Below, one piece after another: positions 31,501 to 45,100 of a DNA stretch of 64,000 bases. A program made the translations under genes and the position numbers. Position 1 is the first letter of the stretch. Each line of letters begins with the position of its first letter. Origin of the DNA: Branchiostoma floridae (taxonomy: Eukaryota; Chordata; Leptocardii; Amphioxiformes; Branchiostomatidae); contig NC_049990.1 of the NCBI RefSeq assembly GCF_000003815.2, positions 4,948,251-5,012,250 on the forward strand. The letters are read 5' to 3'. Below the pieces are notes generated by a model, which was not told the origin of the DNA, did not search any database, and saw only the letters and a program-made list of their open reading frames with translations.

Positions 31501-33080
31501 AAATTGCGCATTTTGTAGTAGATATTTTAGATGATATACAGTCAAAACTGCCCCCAAAAGATCACTCATGAGACCGTAAGATCCAGCCTATGTGGACAGG
31601 TGGTCACTATAGGTTTCTTTTGAGATTTAAAAATGTCTGTGTCAATTGGAATAGTTATCAAAAGGAACACCAAGAAGTGGTATCATCGGCAAGGTGGTCC
31701 TCATGTAGAGGCAGTAACTTGTACAGGTTTGATTGTATCACATAACCAAGAGAAATAGTATGTCATCACTGGGAACTTAATGACCTCCGTAACTAATTTG
31801 GATATAAGACCACTGCCTTTAGTTATTTTTCGTCTGCATGATACCACCGATGATGCTGTTTTAAGACAGGGCCGCGAAAGTAACGTGGCTAAAACAGTAG
31901 AAAATGGGAACAAAAAGACAAGAGGTGCAGCTTCCTTAATCTACAGATTCCTTTGGGAGAAGCTGGCGTGTTATCAAGCAGAGACTTCTCATCGGGATTG
32001 AAAAAACAAATCAAATCCTCAAACTCTGCACGTAAGATGAACATATTGTTATACTGTTTTAGTCCAGCACTATATTCTAAACGCATAGTCTCGTTGTTCC
32101 CAGATTTCTGTGCCTTCCTCCTCAAACTAGAGCGATACAAACCTATAGATTATGATCACAATAAACAAACAGCAAACGGTTCATGCAATGATGTCGATAA
32201 CCAGATCAACCAGTACTTCTGCTAAGGTGTACAAAATTACTAACTTTAAGTTAAATCTCTATATATCATTTTATGTCCGTATATATTTGCCATTGGAAAC
32301 CAATTTTGGGTCTCTTAGAGAGATGAACAAGTTATTTTTCTTCAAGTTGTATGTAATATTGTTTTGTTTCTGTTGTATCACTTGAATGTGTTTTTCGTAT
32401 ACTAGCCATAATATTATATCAGTATATATCGACATATCTTGATGTACATGGGTCAAATGTAACTGTACTTTCTGTAGTACTGTAGACGTCTTTCTTTAGG
32501 AGAGTAGAAATAACAAATTATCGTCTTCTGATCTTTTGATATACATATATCTTATTGTTATATATCATATCGTACATATATCACATACATTACTCTAATT
32601 GTCTAGTATTCAGTCAATTATTCTATTCAACGTATTCAAGTTGATATGTATGTAATACAATTGGTCATCCTGTAACAAAATTTTGATGACAATAAGCGAT
32701 TTCCAAAATAACTTGAACAATACATTTTTGTTATATTATATCATCATCAAAGGTATATATGAAAACATATAGCAAGCTTTGATTAGCTAACTTTAAGGGT
32801 CGTTTCTGGTCATAGGCAGTGTAACTCTAAGACTTCTTTTAAAAAGCTTGGTTGGCTGAAGTAAACGACTGTGTACGAATCTCCTTCTTCCTTAGCAAAC
32901 AAAGCAAAACCGCGGACGATGACTGTGCTGTAATAATTGAAAATATAAATGTTTTGTACTTTATAACCTGAACACTACCTTGTAGATATGTAAGTGCCTG
33001 TGAATGAGCTGAAATTGTGATTCGGATTCACTTTTCTGTAGTTATTTGGACAATCCTTACATTGATAATAAAGTGGTGTC
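31501..33080 (+). other. Gene A 3' UTR region
   Basis: AT-rich, no gene. AATAAA at 33067-33072 is a good poly(A) signal that would give a 1.57-kb 3' UTR; an earlier AATAAA at 32160-32165 is an alternative. Confidence 0.45.
33067..33072 (+). terminator. Candidate gene A poly(A) signal
   Basis: AATAAA followed by a GT-rich stretch (GTGGTGTCTG), the usual downstream element. Confidence 0.45.
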
Positions 33081-33863
33081 TGACACTCAACTTATTCTTG
33101 TAGGCCGAATCATTGAATGTGGTGTTGTGTATTCATAAAAATACTAATAGACAGAATTTTTAAATGCAGCAGCGAATCCTTACTCCTTGGATATGTAGAA
33201 CTTTTCATTTCAAACTCACCAAAGGCTCGAGCGTATTCTTTACTAGAAAAGAGATGATATAAAAGTTTGTCAAAAAGTTGCCTTCAATATGAAGTCTTAG
33301 TGGTCAGGAATGTTGAACAAATGGATAAACATGCAGAGTATGGTATAGCGAATAGTAGATTCTTGATTTTCTTTGACGTTGGTATCATTCCCCAATGTTT
33401 TTCCGCAATCTAAGCCTACGGCATTTTGCAACTGCTTTGTACAATTCACAGCATGGTCGAATGTTTTTTTTTTGGAAAACGGACGGCAAATTGATGTGCA
33501 CGCGGATAATAAAATTTATATGGCCTTAGAACGATTTTCCTGTAATGTGACAGTGCAATGCTAGGCAAGAGCACTTCTTGTTATAAAAAGTGCCGTAAAG
33601 CACTGGGACAGAGCTGGATCCTTACATCTGCGTAGAGATTAGCCTGTACTGCATGCAAATGGCAGTATCCTCACGTTGAACTCGTCTTGTCCTGCGGCGA
33701 TGTCTGTGCGTGTCTGTCTTCGGGCAGGTTTGTCATGTTTCTCACGGTTTATGCAAATGTAAGAGATGATTTAAGACGGAAGACAAAGGCCTCAGTCTTC
33801 TCCTTCCCCAGCTGCGTGTAGATGTTATCAGTTCCCACGCTTCATAGCGAATACCTGGGGAAA

Positions 33864-34125
33864 AGGTAGCCGCCATAGCAGGCTCTCTGGGGCCTTTTTT
33901 TGGCTCATAATACACTTTTACTGGCCATTTTTTTTGTACTGGGTCGCTGATTGCCGGCCTTCGCTGATCTATTGGCCCCGCGACCTAGTACAAAAAGAAA
34001 TGGCCAGCAAAAATGTATTATGAGCCAAAGAAGGCCCTAGAGAGGCTAGAGAAGAGGTGCTTGTACTATGCTACTACTAGCTATGATGGGGTGTCATTCA
34101 GGTAGCCACTGATTAGAACAGAGCT
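33864..34125. mobile_element. Foldback element between genes A and B
   Basis: Arms CATAGCAGGCTCTCTGGGGCC... and TAGAGAGGCTAGAGAAG... pair over about 65 bp, including TTGGCTCATAATACA and GGCCATTT blocks, around a GC-rich loop (33940-33985). Outer parts share ATAGCAGGCTCTCT and a GATGGGGTGTCAT block with the foldback at 23674. Non-coding. Confidence 0.78.
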
Positions 34126-34430
34126 TCGGGCTAAGTGCATGAGAAAAGACGTGGAATTTTACCTCCCGGTCAAATGAAGCAATCTTGAGAATCTCTGGGG
34201 TAATACTGAAGAGGTATGTTTTTTTTAAATCTTTATTATATCACTGTAAACATGTAATGAATTAGCAAAACATATCTATGGTGAAAATTACCAACTTAAT
34301 CCTGCTATTGTATATATAGAAAAGGAATAGGTGCTATTCATTCATTGATTATAACAAAGCTACGTGATATTTTAGCCTCATAATTAAAAAAAATCATACA
34401 AAGGCAACAGTTTCTAAAGCACAGGTTTAG

Positions 34431-34436
34431 TTTATT
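34431..34436 (-). terminator. Candidate gene B poly(A) signal
   Basis: AATAAA on the minus strand, 1.26 kb past the gene B stop; a second copy is at 34232-34237. Closest canonical signal to the stop. Confidence 0.4.
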
Positions 34437-35518
34437 GACAACAGGTATGTTCATACAATGGGATAGGATATGAAAAATACATATGGTTGATTATATATCT
34501 AATATATTGACGTTAAATATGATGATAACTATGATGCGAAAATGTGATAAATGATAGAAAATGAAACGTATACAAGCAAAGCGACTACTTTGAAATGATT
34601 TTTATAATGAAGTTAATTAAATGATAAGATTTTGTTAGTCTTTTCATTTGGTGTACAGGTGATCATGTATACCATATATTTATGTACAAAAAGGCAACAT
34701 GCAAAGTTGAATTTTGACCAATGAAAAAAAGATGGAAAATAACACCAAAGAAGTACTCATATTAAGTAATCTTATTAAAGGGATCATGAATTTTTTGGCT
34801 TTTTTTACATTCCAATAATAGTAGCTGCCTGCTCCCTTTAAAACACACATGTACAATATACAATGTGTAAAACTGTTAGGTTAGTTTCGGTAATGTTAGT
34901 TTGAAAATGCGCACCAATGTTTGACTTCTGTCGTAATACTGAAGAGCTATGGCTTTTCAATTTTCACAGTATTTCTAAAACATACCATCAACCAAATTAC
35001 AAAACACATCTACGATGGCACTAAAGACAACCTACAATAGTATAGAAAACGAATAGGATAAAATCTACAAAACTAGATCGATGTATTTGCTGACGAAATG
35101 GTATGAAACTTAACCACTGGCCTTGAAAATGTACAGCAGTCATTCTATTGCTTTGGATACCCTTCAAAAGGCATTGTTAATCATTATAACCAGTTCAGTA
35201 GATGAAAAAAGTTCACCGATGTCTAAGAATTGTACTTCTTCTTCAATGTACAAGAGATATGATAAAGCTAGAAAATTACTTCTATTTCTACGGAGAATTA
35301 GTTTCATAACAAACTTCAGGTAGAAAGTTGAATTTGAATCGTTACAGATATCTCTCCATTGTATGTTACAGCAGAGTTTAATTTTCTTCAAAAAAAAGGA
35401 AATTCGCACCCAGTCTTCGACATTTCCAAACAGAAACACCTTTTAAATTTTCTGGTTTCTAAAGAATTTCAACTCTGTCAAAAGCTTCATTATCAACGTC
35501 GATGAAGGTAATAAGATA

Positions 35519-35653
35519 CGCCCAAAAGCAGTTACTCGAGCAACTGGATATGATTTAGTCCATGTCACAGACGAAAAACAACGGACGTTGTTCGGAACGT
35601 CTGACCATTTCAAAAATTATATCCAGCTTCTTGAGCAACTGGCTTTTTTTGCG
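35519..35653. mobile_element. Complete foldback MITE in gene B 3' UTR
   Basis: Terminal inverted repeats of about 38 bp: CGCCCAAAAGCAGTTACTCG... on the left and, reversed, CGCAAAAAAAGCCAGTTGCT... on the right, around a GTCACAGACGAAAAACAACG core. Partial relatives lie at 10280, 11815, 24199, 27057 and 62946. It is 46 bp from the gene B stop codon, so it would be part of the mRNA. Confidence 0.82.
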
Positions 35654-35698
35654 TAGTACTTCTTTATCAACGCAGTTGATTTTGCTGACACGTATGGT

Positions 35699-36170
35699 TT
35701 AGAAACGGCGCGGTCCATTAGGGATACCATTGACAGGGTAGTACGACTCCACAGACGACATCCTTCGGGCGGGTATTCTATCCGGTAACGCCTGTTTCGG
35801 CACGACGTAGTTACTGGACAAGACCTGGGGATGGACCGGGGCGGAATTATACTGGATGATCTTATCCCCGTGGGGCCTGGCGGGGTTTTGATCGGGGACT
35901 AGAGCTAGACGATAATCCGAACCACTTCTGGGTACAAACTCGGGAACACCTCGAGGGACGTAGTCAGGAACGGGGTAGTCATACATGATTGTTTGGTCGA
36001 GGGGGAACGCCATCCGGCCGCCGATTTGGTTGGGAACGGGTCTGCCGACGGATAGGACCGGGGACTGAGGCTCGACGTAGGTGAGGGGGTTGGCAGCCAG
36101 GGGGCCTTCGTACACAAGGTTGGAGGGCCGCGTCCTCTGCTGGGGCTGGGGTGGTGGCTGCGGCGGTGGA
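35699..36170 (-). CDS. Gene B exon 21: Pro-rich tail
   Basis: Residues 906-1062, starting PPPQPPPQPQQ and rich in Pro, Val and Tyr (MYDYPVPDYVPRGVPEFVP), ending PNGPRRF. No similarity to the gene A tail beyond proline content. Encoded on its own exon after a phase-2 intron. Confidence 0.9.
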
Positions 36171-39100
36171 CTGTCGGGGGAAAATGGTAAAAAAATAATG
36201 TTAATCTGATGTCAGCAGTGCTAAAAGGTACAACCATACTACATACATAAGCCAATCCATGCTTGTTATGGTTTACAAACTTATATCTCCTTATAAAATG
36301 CTTCAAGGACGATTTTATTACCTTTATCTGGGTTTATTGTTGATATTTTGTGTTGCTATGGCCCAATGGCGGCAAAAAGCAAAACAAAATAAAACAATAA
36401 GTTATGATTTAAAGAACTTCCTCACTCTAAAACAAGAATGGCCTTATCTTTGTTTGACTAAAGTAACGCTGAGGTATTGCAAAACAGATCACGGTCAACT
36501 GCCTTCGATCAAGCCAACAGAAATATTTCCTAGATGTACAAATCTTTTGAAAGCTTGTGACTATACATTCATCTCGTCCTTAACTGAAGTTTTCGTTCAG
36601 CAGTTTTTTTTTTCAGCAAAAGTCTATTCTCAACGATAGAACCCTTCAATCTGACATCCAAGGTAAACCTTTCCATCGTCTTAATACTGTAGTAAGGTAC
36701 TTCATATTAAGTATCAAGAAAAAATGAAAATATTCTTACGTGTCATCTAGGACCCTGACGTGGAAGGGGCTTCCCGGAACGTGCACGTCTGACCACTTCA
36801 CCTCGACGTCGTAGTCTCCGGGAATGTGGGGGGTGTACACCACCCGCACGGTGCGCTCTACGTCATTCAGGACGTCTGACGTCATCCGGAATGCATCTGT
36901 ACAGGAAGAAGGATTAAAACCAGTCTAAGTTTCTTGGATTTTAAAACGCCTAGCAATGAGTCACCATCACCATCATTATTCTTTGCGTTATTCTTTAAGA
37001 CTAGTATGAAATGTTATCAGTACAGCATTATGTTGATTGAGGGAGTTGTCCATGATATTGCCTATCAAATCGTTCAATAGATGATTACAGTACTTGGGAT
37101 TGGGATGCTTTGCAGCCAACTCTTACCACGCCTATCTTACTGTCGACGGATGGGGGTATTGCAAACTGATAGCTGAAGCCGGGCGTGCCGGGTTAACGCC
37201 CATATGTACACATTAAGATACATTTCACATCATTTTTGCTTTACACGAAAGTACCCAGTATATAACGAAATATAACATGGAAGCATATGACAGTCATATC
37301 AAAAACATAGCTTGAATGCATTCTTTTCTAATTCAAGCTATATAATATCCTACTGTCAGGTTGTTTGCTGTATATTATTGATGAATTTTCACTCTTGTAG
37401 GGTGAAGGCCAAACATGACAAAGAAAATTAAACGGATGAATAGATACTCTTGATTACATTGAGTGCAATGCACTGAAACTAATGTACCGATAAATGACCT
37501 GTATGCCTGTGATTTTAAATATACTTTTGGATATATCTGAAATACCTGCTTGTACAGCAAAGCAGATCATTCATAATGTCAAGATACCTTTCTGTGGCCC
37601 TTCGATCCGTACTTTAAGCTGTCCCGGTCCAGCCTCTCTAGTGTCACACAGGAACGTCCCGTCGAAATTTGAAAACTTGCCGTCGGTGAGACCCGGTCCG
37701 AACACCTTCACCTTGCTGGGGTCCGGAGGCTTGTCTATGTTGATTTCAAATGGGCTCCCTGGAAAGAATGGATAAGTGATAAGATAAGAGCTTTATGTTG
37801 TTTGTTTGGCAGTTTAAAACAACTGAATTACAAAAATCGACAGAAACTGTGCTGCATTGCAAACGTTGACATCTAAATCATTTATGCATTATACGTTCGA
37901 GAATTAACAGATTGATAAGAATATAAAAAGACTATTGACTGAATACGATGAGTAAATGTGCAAGCTAGTGAGTGAGAATGAGAGAGAGAGAGAGAGAGAG
38001 AGAGAGTAAGAGTTAGTGAGTGAGTGAGTGAGTGAGTGAGTGGGTGAGTGATCGAGTGAGTGAGTGAGTAGTGAAAGAGAATTAAGGAGTGAGTGAGTGA
38101 GTGAGTGAGAGTGATTATGACTTGATGAGTGAGGGATAAATAAACGAACGAAACAATGCTATGACTTACATAGTGAACCAGTAATACATATATACTTAAA
38201 AGACCGAAAGTCCAACAATGTTCAGATACCATGATTAAACGAATAAGCACTGTTGCTTTCTAGACGATGATTTTCCAAGATGATACCAAGAAAACACATG
38301 CAATACAGCACAGTGATAGATGATATCGTGATCGTGAAGCTATGATGTATAAAGGAAGTTGGTTAGATACCACATTGTTGGTTGAATCAACGGTAAGATT
38401 GCTATTTCCACCGTTAAGACAAGCAATAAACAACGATATGTCAGACAAGACCATCTCCATACCTGGTACGTGCTGCCCGTTACATTTGATGTGCAGCTTG
38501 TGCAATCCCGTCTCCTTCGGCCGCATGGACACATTGATGGTCTTGTTGGCGTTCTCGGAGAGCGACACGTCTGCGTTCCTGGTCGGCCCCACGCATTTGG
38601 CTGTCAATTTGCCTGTGATACGAAAACGAAAACTATGTAATTAAAACCATGATCCATAAGTATCTTTATGATCTAAATATAAAGAGAAAATATTGATTAT
38701 ACAGAAGGCCCTTTTCCAACGTGATAACCAGGGGGAAACAATTGGACAATGGTAAACAGAAAAACCAAAACATGATTTGTTACAACTCATACTCTCTACT
38801 ACCTGCATGTCTTTCCAATGAAGAGAAAGCATTGCCAGAGAAGGTACCCTTTCTGTAAAGTTTTCCAAGCCGATGACCAGGGAAAATCTACTGTTTATTC
38901 AATAGATTTGTAAGATTTATTTTGTACCTCTATCTATTTTTTTGTTTGTTTATAGACTACCATAGGAAAGTCACTGTGCTTTTTATTGATATGTTAGTCA
39001 ATAACTAAATCTTCTCACCAGATCCAGCCTTCCTGGGGTCCAGGATGCCCTTGACCGTCTGTCCCAGTTCGCCCTTTTTGGCCCCGGTGTAGGCGATCTG

Positions 39101-42100
39101 GTTGGCGTCGGCGGCCTGGGTGATCTTCACATCAAACGGTGAACCCCTCACTTCCTTGTCTGACCACAGCACGTTCAGCTTGTAGTGACCTACATGGAAG
39201 AGAAAAGGAACATGGTTAAGGTCTCTACAAGGAATCTTAAGCTCATCGATCCGTACAAAAATGTGGTTATGAAGAGACCAAAACTCTCTTAGCACTGACT
39301 TTGATAATAATATTCCCATAATTTTATAAATGATAAATCGCACCTACGTATCTTTAGGCCTAAGCAATCATTCCTTTGCATACTTTAGGTAATAGTTAAG
39401 TGAATACTGTTTTTTTGTTTGTTTAACACTCTGAAAAGATATCTTAAATGCTATTATGTCTTTACCAACTGAGCTTTAACACGGCATTTTATGCCAGAGC
39501 TAAACGAAAAGAAACAGCCAATAATTCGAAATATCTAGAAACCGTGCATTTCTGTGTCGATTGTAAAGCAACGCCTTACCTGGTTCAGCTGGACAGTACA
39601 GCGCCCTGTAGCTGTTCTTTCTCCTGGGGTCAGGCACCAAGGTCACGTCCAGGTTCCCTCTGGATCCGATAAGTTTACTCTCAGGGTTACCTGCATGGTG
39701 CAAGGTACAGTTAGGCCACAATGACTAAGATGTAGTTGTTGTTAATGTACCAGAGACATGTTACTAAGTTTACACCTTAGCTAGTATTTAGTATTTAGAC
39801 ATCAGGCAAAAGTTAGTGTAAAAGATATATCCTCCATATATTCTTTTATCACTTCGTCGTATGAGCCTCTCGCTGCTACTAGGACCCAAAAAATGCTGTG
39901 CCAGGGCAGGCATTCGTACAAGCAACTTTTACTGCTATGCACCAATTCATGACAACAGTTGTTAACCTCCAAACAGTTGTATCGGGGGCAAAGATAGTCC
40001 TATGGATACTGCCTTTGCCAGCGACATATCTGCTTGGAGATTAAATACAGTTATTATCGTGACATGTATGTACGCTACACACCATTTCCTGCTTCAGAGC
40101 CATCTATCAGGAACTCTGCCACCTCGTCCACCTTGGCCTCCTTCAGGCCCTTGCCGCTGACCTGGACTCTCCTGGCGTCTATCTTCGGCCCTGCATCCCC
40201 GTACAGGGGAGAGTCCGTGATGTGGTGCTCCGACCAGAACACGGAGATGGAATGTTCTCCTGAAATGGGAAAATATCTGAATTAAGAAACGGTAGATGTT
40301 TCAATGCAACATAACAATTGTGTTTTCTGTATTTGTGTGCCGGTAGTCCAACAAAATATTTACATCTCGTGTCACATGATAACGATAAGTAAGATAGATT
40401 TAGGAAAATTTCCTTGATCTTATATCTTGAAATAGTTATTCTAATATACAGCTCATTTGACAGAAAAACAACAGAGAGAGGAAATACCTATTTCTTCAGG
40501 TGTGAAAGTGACGTCATGGCGGTCCCCTGCTCTCCTCTCCACATCAGCAGGAATTTCTCTGTTCGGACCGACAACCCGCGCTGTCATCTTTCCTGCAGAC
40601 ACAAGCAAGACACAATAGCAAGACTCTTACTGTGCTTGAATGTTCATTTGTGTTATTAGAAATCATTCTGAAGCAAAATCTAACTGTAAGGTTTCAGAAA
40701 CAGTGGACTTCTCAATCCTTTACAAAACCTTAAAAAAGCTTTTTTCATTGCAACATAAAAGCACATAACATGATGGCGACACACTCAAGCTCAACACGCT
40801 TACTTCCGTGTCATCATCAGAAACAAATTGAGTGTATAAAAGAACATTGAAGCAAATACAGAAGCAAAGCACATAACAAAAATAATATCGAGTAAAACCA
40901 CGTATCAAAATCACTAAATTACAGCTCATTCTTACCAGGTCCCGCTCCGTTCGCATCCACAGGAAGAGTGTACATATCGTCCACCATGAGCGGGATCCTG
41001 CCGTGGTCGTTCTTCAGGCTGTTGGCTCCGCCCACTATGTGCACTTTGGAGGGGTTACAGATGATGGGGTGGAACGGGCTACCTGTAGTCATCAACATGC
41101 ACATTCGTAAATGACTTTATAATGCAATAAAAATCACAACATAGATGTTTAAGATGCATGAGAATTAAGTGGAATTCGTACGACATTATATTTCTCGGTT
41201 TGGTGTTGCCCATACGCAATCAGTAACTGGAAATTTCCAGTTACAACATATTGTACTTGGCTATCTGGACGAAAATACATATCCTTTAGAGATATTGATA
41301 ACGGAGATATGTGTTTAGCAATGAGCCTGAGCTAATGTGGTCTTTTTATTAAGAATGTTTGTAATTGATACGCAATTCAGACATGTACATTGACTGCCAT
41401 GTATCTACAAATAAACTATTCATTCAATGTGTGTACCGATTTTTCCCGTATGGTCACTCTCCCTACAATGTTTAGATAGAATAAAAACTAAATGTGTTTG
41501 AGGTAGTTGAGCAAATATACCCTTACTACTTTCTTAAAGCTATCTCAAAGTTGAAAAATGACGAAAGTACTTCATCTATCTATTGGTCATTTTGAAGATA
41601 GTAGGGACTCGTCCTTCAGTCGTGTGACTGGTTCCCAAGGGAGCCCAACATGGAACACAAAAAGCAAAAAGATAACAATGATATAAAAGTGACTTCACCT
41701 TCTACATCCTTGCCGGCGTGTGCCAGGTTGATGTCGTACTTGCCGACCTCCATGGGTACATACGTCACGACGTGCTGGTTACCCTTGGTGTCAACCGTGT
41801 AGGTGGCAGGGTACCTAGGACCTGTCAATCAAACAGTCACGTGATGAAACGTCATCAATATATATGCTAGTAGTGTGATAGAAATAACTGATGTAATACA
41901 CGTTCGCTTGCACTCATTGGCTGTAACCAGCTTCCTTATGATTGTTATAAATGAAATGTAATTATACTAGCTTGATTGTTTTAGCCATGTACATTGTCAA
42001 AGATACATACGATTGTCGTTGAAGAAAGTAGTTGCATTTTTAACATTCGTTGATGGGTGTTGAAAATATCTACTATTCCTTTTATCCTTGGAAGCGCAGC

Positions 42101-45100
42101 AAGTCTTAAGGATGCAATAAATGGAGACAAATGAAGCGTTCAATGTACACATGATACATACCTTGAATCGCAACTTCCAGTGGTCCAGTTTTACAGTTGG
42201 TCGTGTCCACCACGAACTCAGAGGACTTCCCCTCTATCCCCTTCAGCAGACCCAGCCCCATGGCTCTGGGCTTACCCGGAGGGTTCACTTCCGCCGGAAA
42301 TGGGCTGCCTGTGATTGGGGACGAGAGATTGGGTCTCAATAAGTAAGATCCGACGAACTAACAGCAATTCGTTTGAAAGGACAACCATATAAAGTATTGA
42401 CTTTGTATACCTCATTTTAGCGCTCAATATATATATATATACCATGGTAGTGCAACTGGAAACGAATGGATATTTAAAAAAGGTTCTAGAAGTATTAACA
42501 AGACCGAAAGGCACAGCTAAAACCAAAGAAATGACAAAAGGAGAAGAGAAAGATGTTAAAGACTTGTTGTCAATCGCGAGGGCTGTAAAATGTGTCAGTG
42601 CCTGCCTCAGGGCAAAAAATACAGCACAGACGCTCATTCATACACATTTTCATCGGTTGAAGCTTTCAGAATCTGAAAATTCTTTCTTACCTGGCACGAC
42701 ATCCCCGTTGTAGGCCAGTGACACCTCGTGAGTCTCAGCCTCCTGAGGGATGAACTTGACGGTGTGGTACCCAGGACCCATCTCCTCAACTGTGCTGTGC
42801 ACGCGGCGGTGGTGACACGTGACCTCTGACGTCAGGGTACCCTCTCCAGCCCTCGTCGTGTTCACTGTAGAGGTAGGTCAGTTTGAGTTTGAGTTTGTTT
42901 AGATCCACAATTAGCCCTACAAGAGGCTACTCTTCCTGTGGTCTACACTTAAGTATATAGTTTTTAAATGTAGTTTTAAAAAAGAGTGATACAAATGAGC
43001 GATGATATCTATTTGAGACTATAAAGCAACTTTTAACATACTCACATACATTCTAAATACAAAATTTAAGATTGTGTAAACACTAATATGCCACTGCTCA
43101 CGTCGCTATCTTATTAAGAACATAGCTGAGAAGTTGGCAAATCATTTTTATCAAAGAATTATTAGTACCGGGTGATGCTGATAGAAAAAGTACCATCTTA
43201 AGAAGTACAAGGCAACGTATCTACAAACTAAATCAATAATACATTTAACCTGTATCAAGACCGTGGGCGCAGAATAAAAGAAGGAGAACCTGAACGTTTG
43301 GAAAATAAGGAAAACAAAGATGCACACAGTTGACATACCGTTAAAGGCGGTCTCCGCGTCGATCTCTCCCATGGGGATCCGCCCCACCTCCACCTTCCTG
43401 GCGTCGTACACCTGGCAGACGAACGGGCTGCCCTGCACCTGGTTCTTACCGTACGTCACCACGACGTTATGGGGACCTGGGGGACAAGAAGGATTGAAAA
43501 CGTCATGACTATAACCTCAGCATTTCAAGCAATGCTTTATTTTTCTGCAGAAAGGAATCCCTAGATAATGGTACGTCACAAATACGTCATGAGGACCTGT
43601 GGGGCAAGAATAATTGAAAGCTTCATGACTATAAGCTCCGCATTTCAAGCAATGCTTTCTTATTATCTATAAAGGAATGCCTAGATAATGGTAGGTTATG
43701 GGGACCTGTAGGAGGAAGGGAATCGAGTTAGCATTGATTGTTGACTTCAGTTAAGCTTGGCGACAAAGACCAAGTCTAGAAGTTGAAAAACGTACTGGAG
43801 GTCAGGTTGCTATTGTGTCATCCAATTGGCCAAGGATAGCATTCTGCCAAACCCAATGCGAATCAACCAAGAAGAATTGAAAACATCATGACTATAAGCT
43901 CCACATTTCAAGCAATGCTGTCTTTTTCTCCATAATGGAATGCCTAGATTAATGAAAGGTTTTTAGCATATCCTGTACATTTTCTGAAGGAGGAGGTAAA
44001 GATGCAGCAGCCCACCTAGCACGTTTTCTGAGTGTTCACATGTACAAATTTAAACTCTCACTTCAGCTTGAAGAATGAAGTTAGAATAGCACTCTAAGTC
44101 TATGTAGTTTGTAGTGCATCATTTCAGATGCTTACTACTCACCGACATCTTCAGGGATGTATTCCCCGGTGTAGACACCAGAACCCTTTAGCTTTGAAGG
44201 GACTGTCTTCATTGTTGGGTCCAAAACTGCACAAATTGCACAAACTATGTTGGAATTCATCTTAAAAATCTGGGTATGACTTCATCAAATCATTATCAAT
44301 GAATGCAAACGTATTGTGCTCAGTTAAGCTACAGGCATCACTACATACAAAAACTGGAAGATAATGGCATGCATTTTTTTCGATCTTCATCTAACCTTGA
44401 TACATCTTCGACCTAAGCTGTTTTCTCAAGATTTCAAGGAAAATTTTGGTAGTTGTATGTGGTAATTGTTGTCCCTTACCCGACACCAACAGCTCGACCT
44501 GATCGCCCCCTGCCCTAGTCGTGTCCACGTTGAACGACGCCACGTTACCGACAGGTACACGTTTGACGCCGTCACCGTACACGCTCACCTGGCGGCCATC
44601 GATGACGTTACACCTGAACGGGTTACCTGTATCAAACAAGATAAAGAGCATGTTTTATCAGTCTGCCATTCACCTTATTATGCAAGTGAAGAGGTAAGCA
44701 CATCCACAGCCGTCTTCATTTGTGCCAACGGTGTCATATTCGTGCATGCTTAGCTCTTGCTCTAGGAAGTCCAAATAATTCCTGCAATTCTTCGTAACAA
44801 ATTTTCTCATTGCAATGCAGAGGGACCATGTCACAGAACTACGCTACCTAGTTGGTTTTGTAGGCTTTGGGGTTGTATTCTAGAGGGTAACACTTGTCGG
44901 GGTGGGTTAGGGATATCTAACATACAGGAAATGCAGATATCTCTACTTTTTGCACACCATTACTAACACAACACCATAGACTAGCTCATCTACATCTAAG
45001 TACACCACAGGTCACAGAGGTCATTCGTCACCTGTCTTTGTCCATCCCCCAACGAATCGAAAAGCTCAATAGATAGATAGATAAGACATTATGTTAGAAT

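Noticed and set aside
31007-31569. Long minus-strand frames opposite gene A exon 24
   Set aside because: Shadows of the GC-rich coding exon on the other strand; no independent domain or start.
37882-38250. 122-residue minus-strand Ser/Leu/Thr-rich frame
   Set aside because: It is the translation of GA/GAGT microsatellites.
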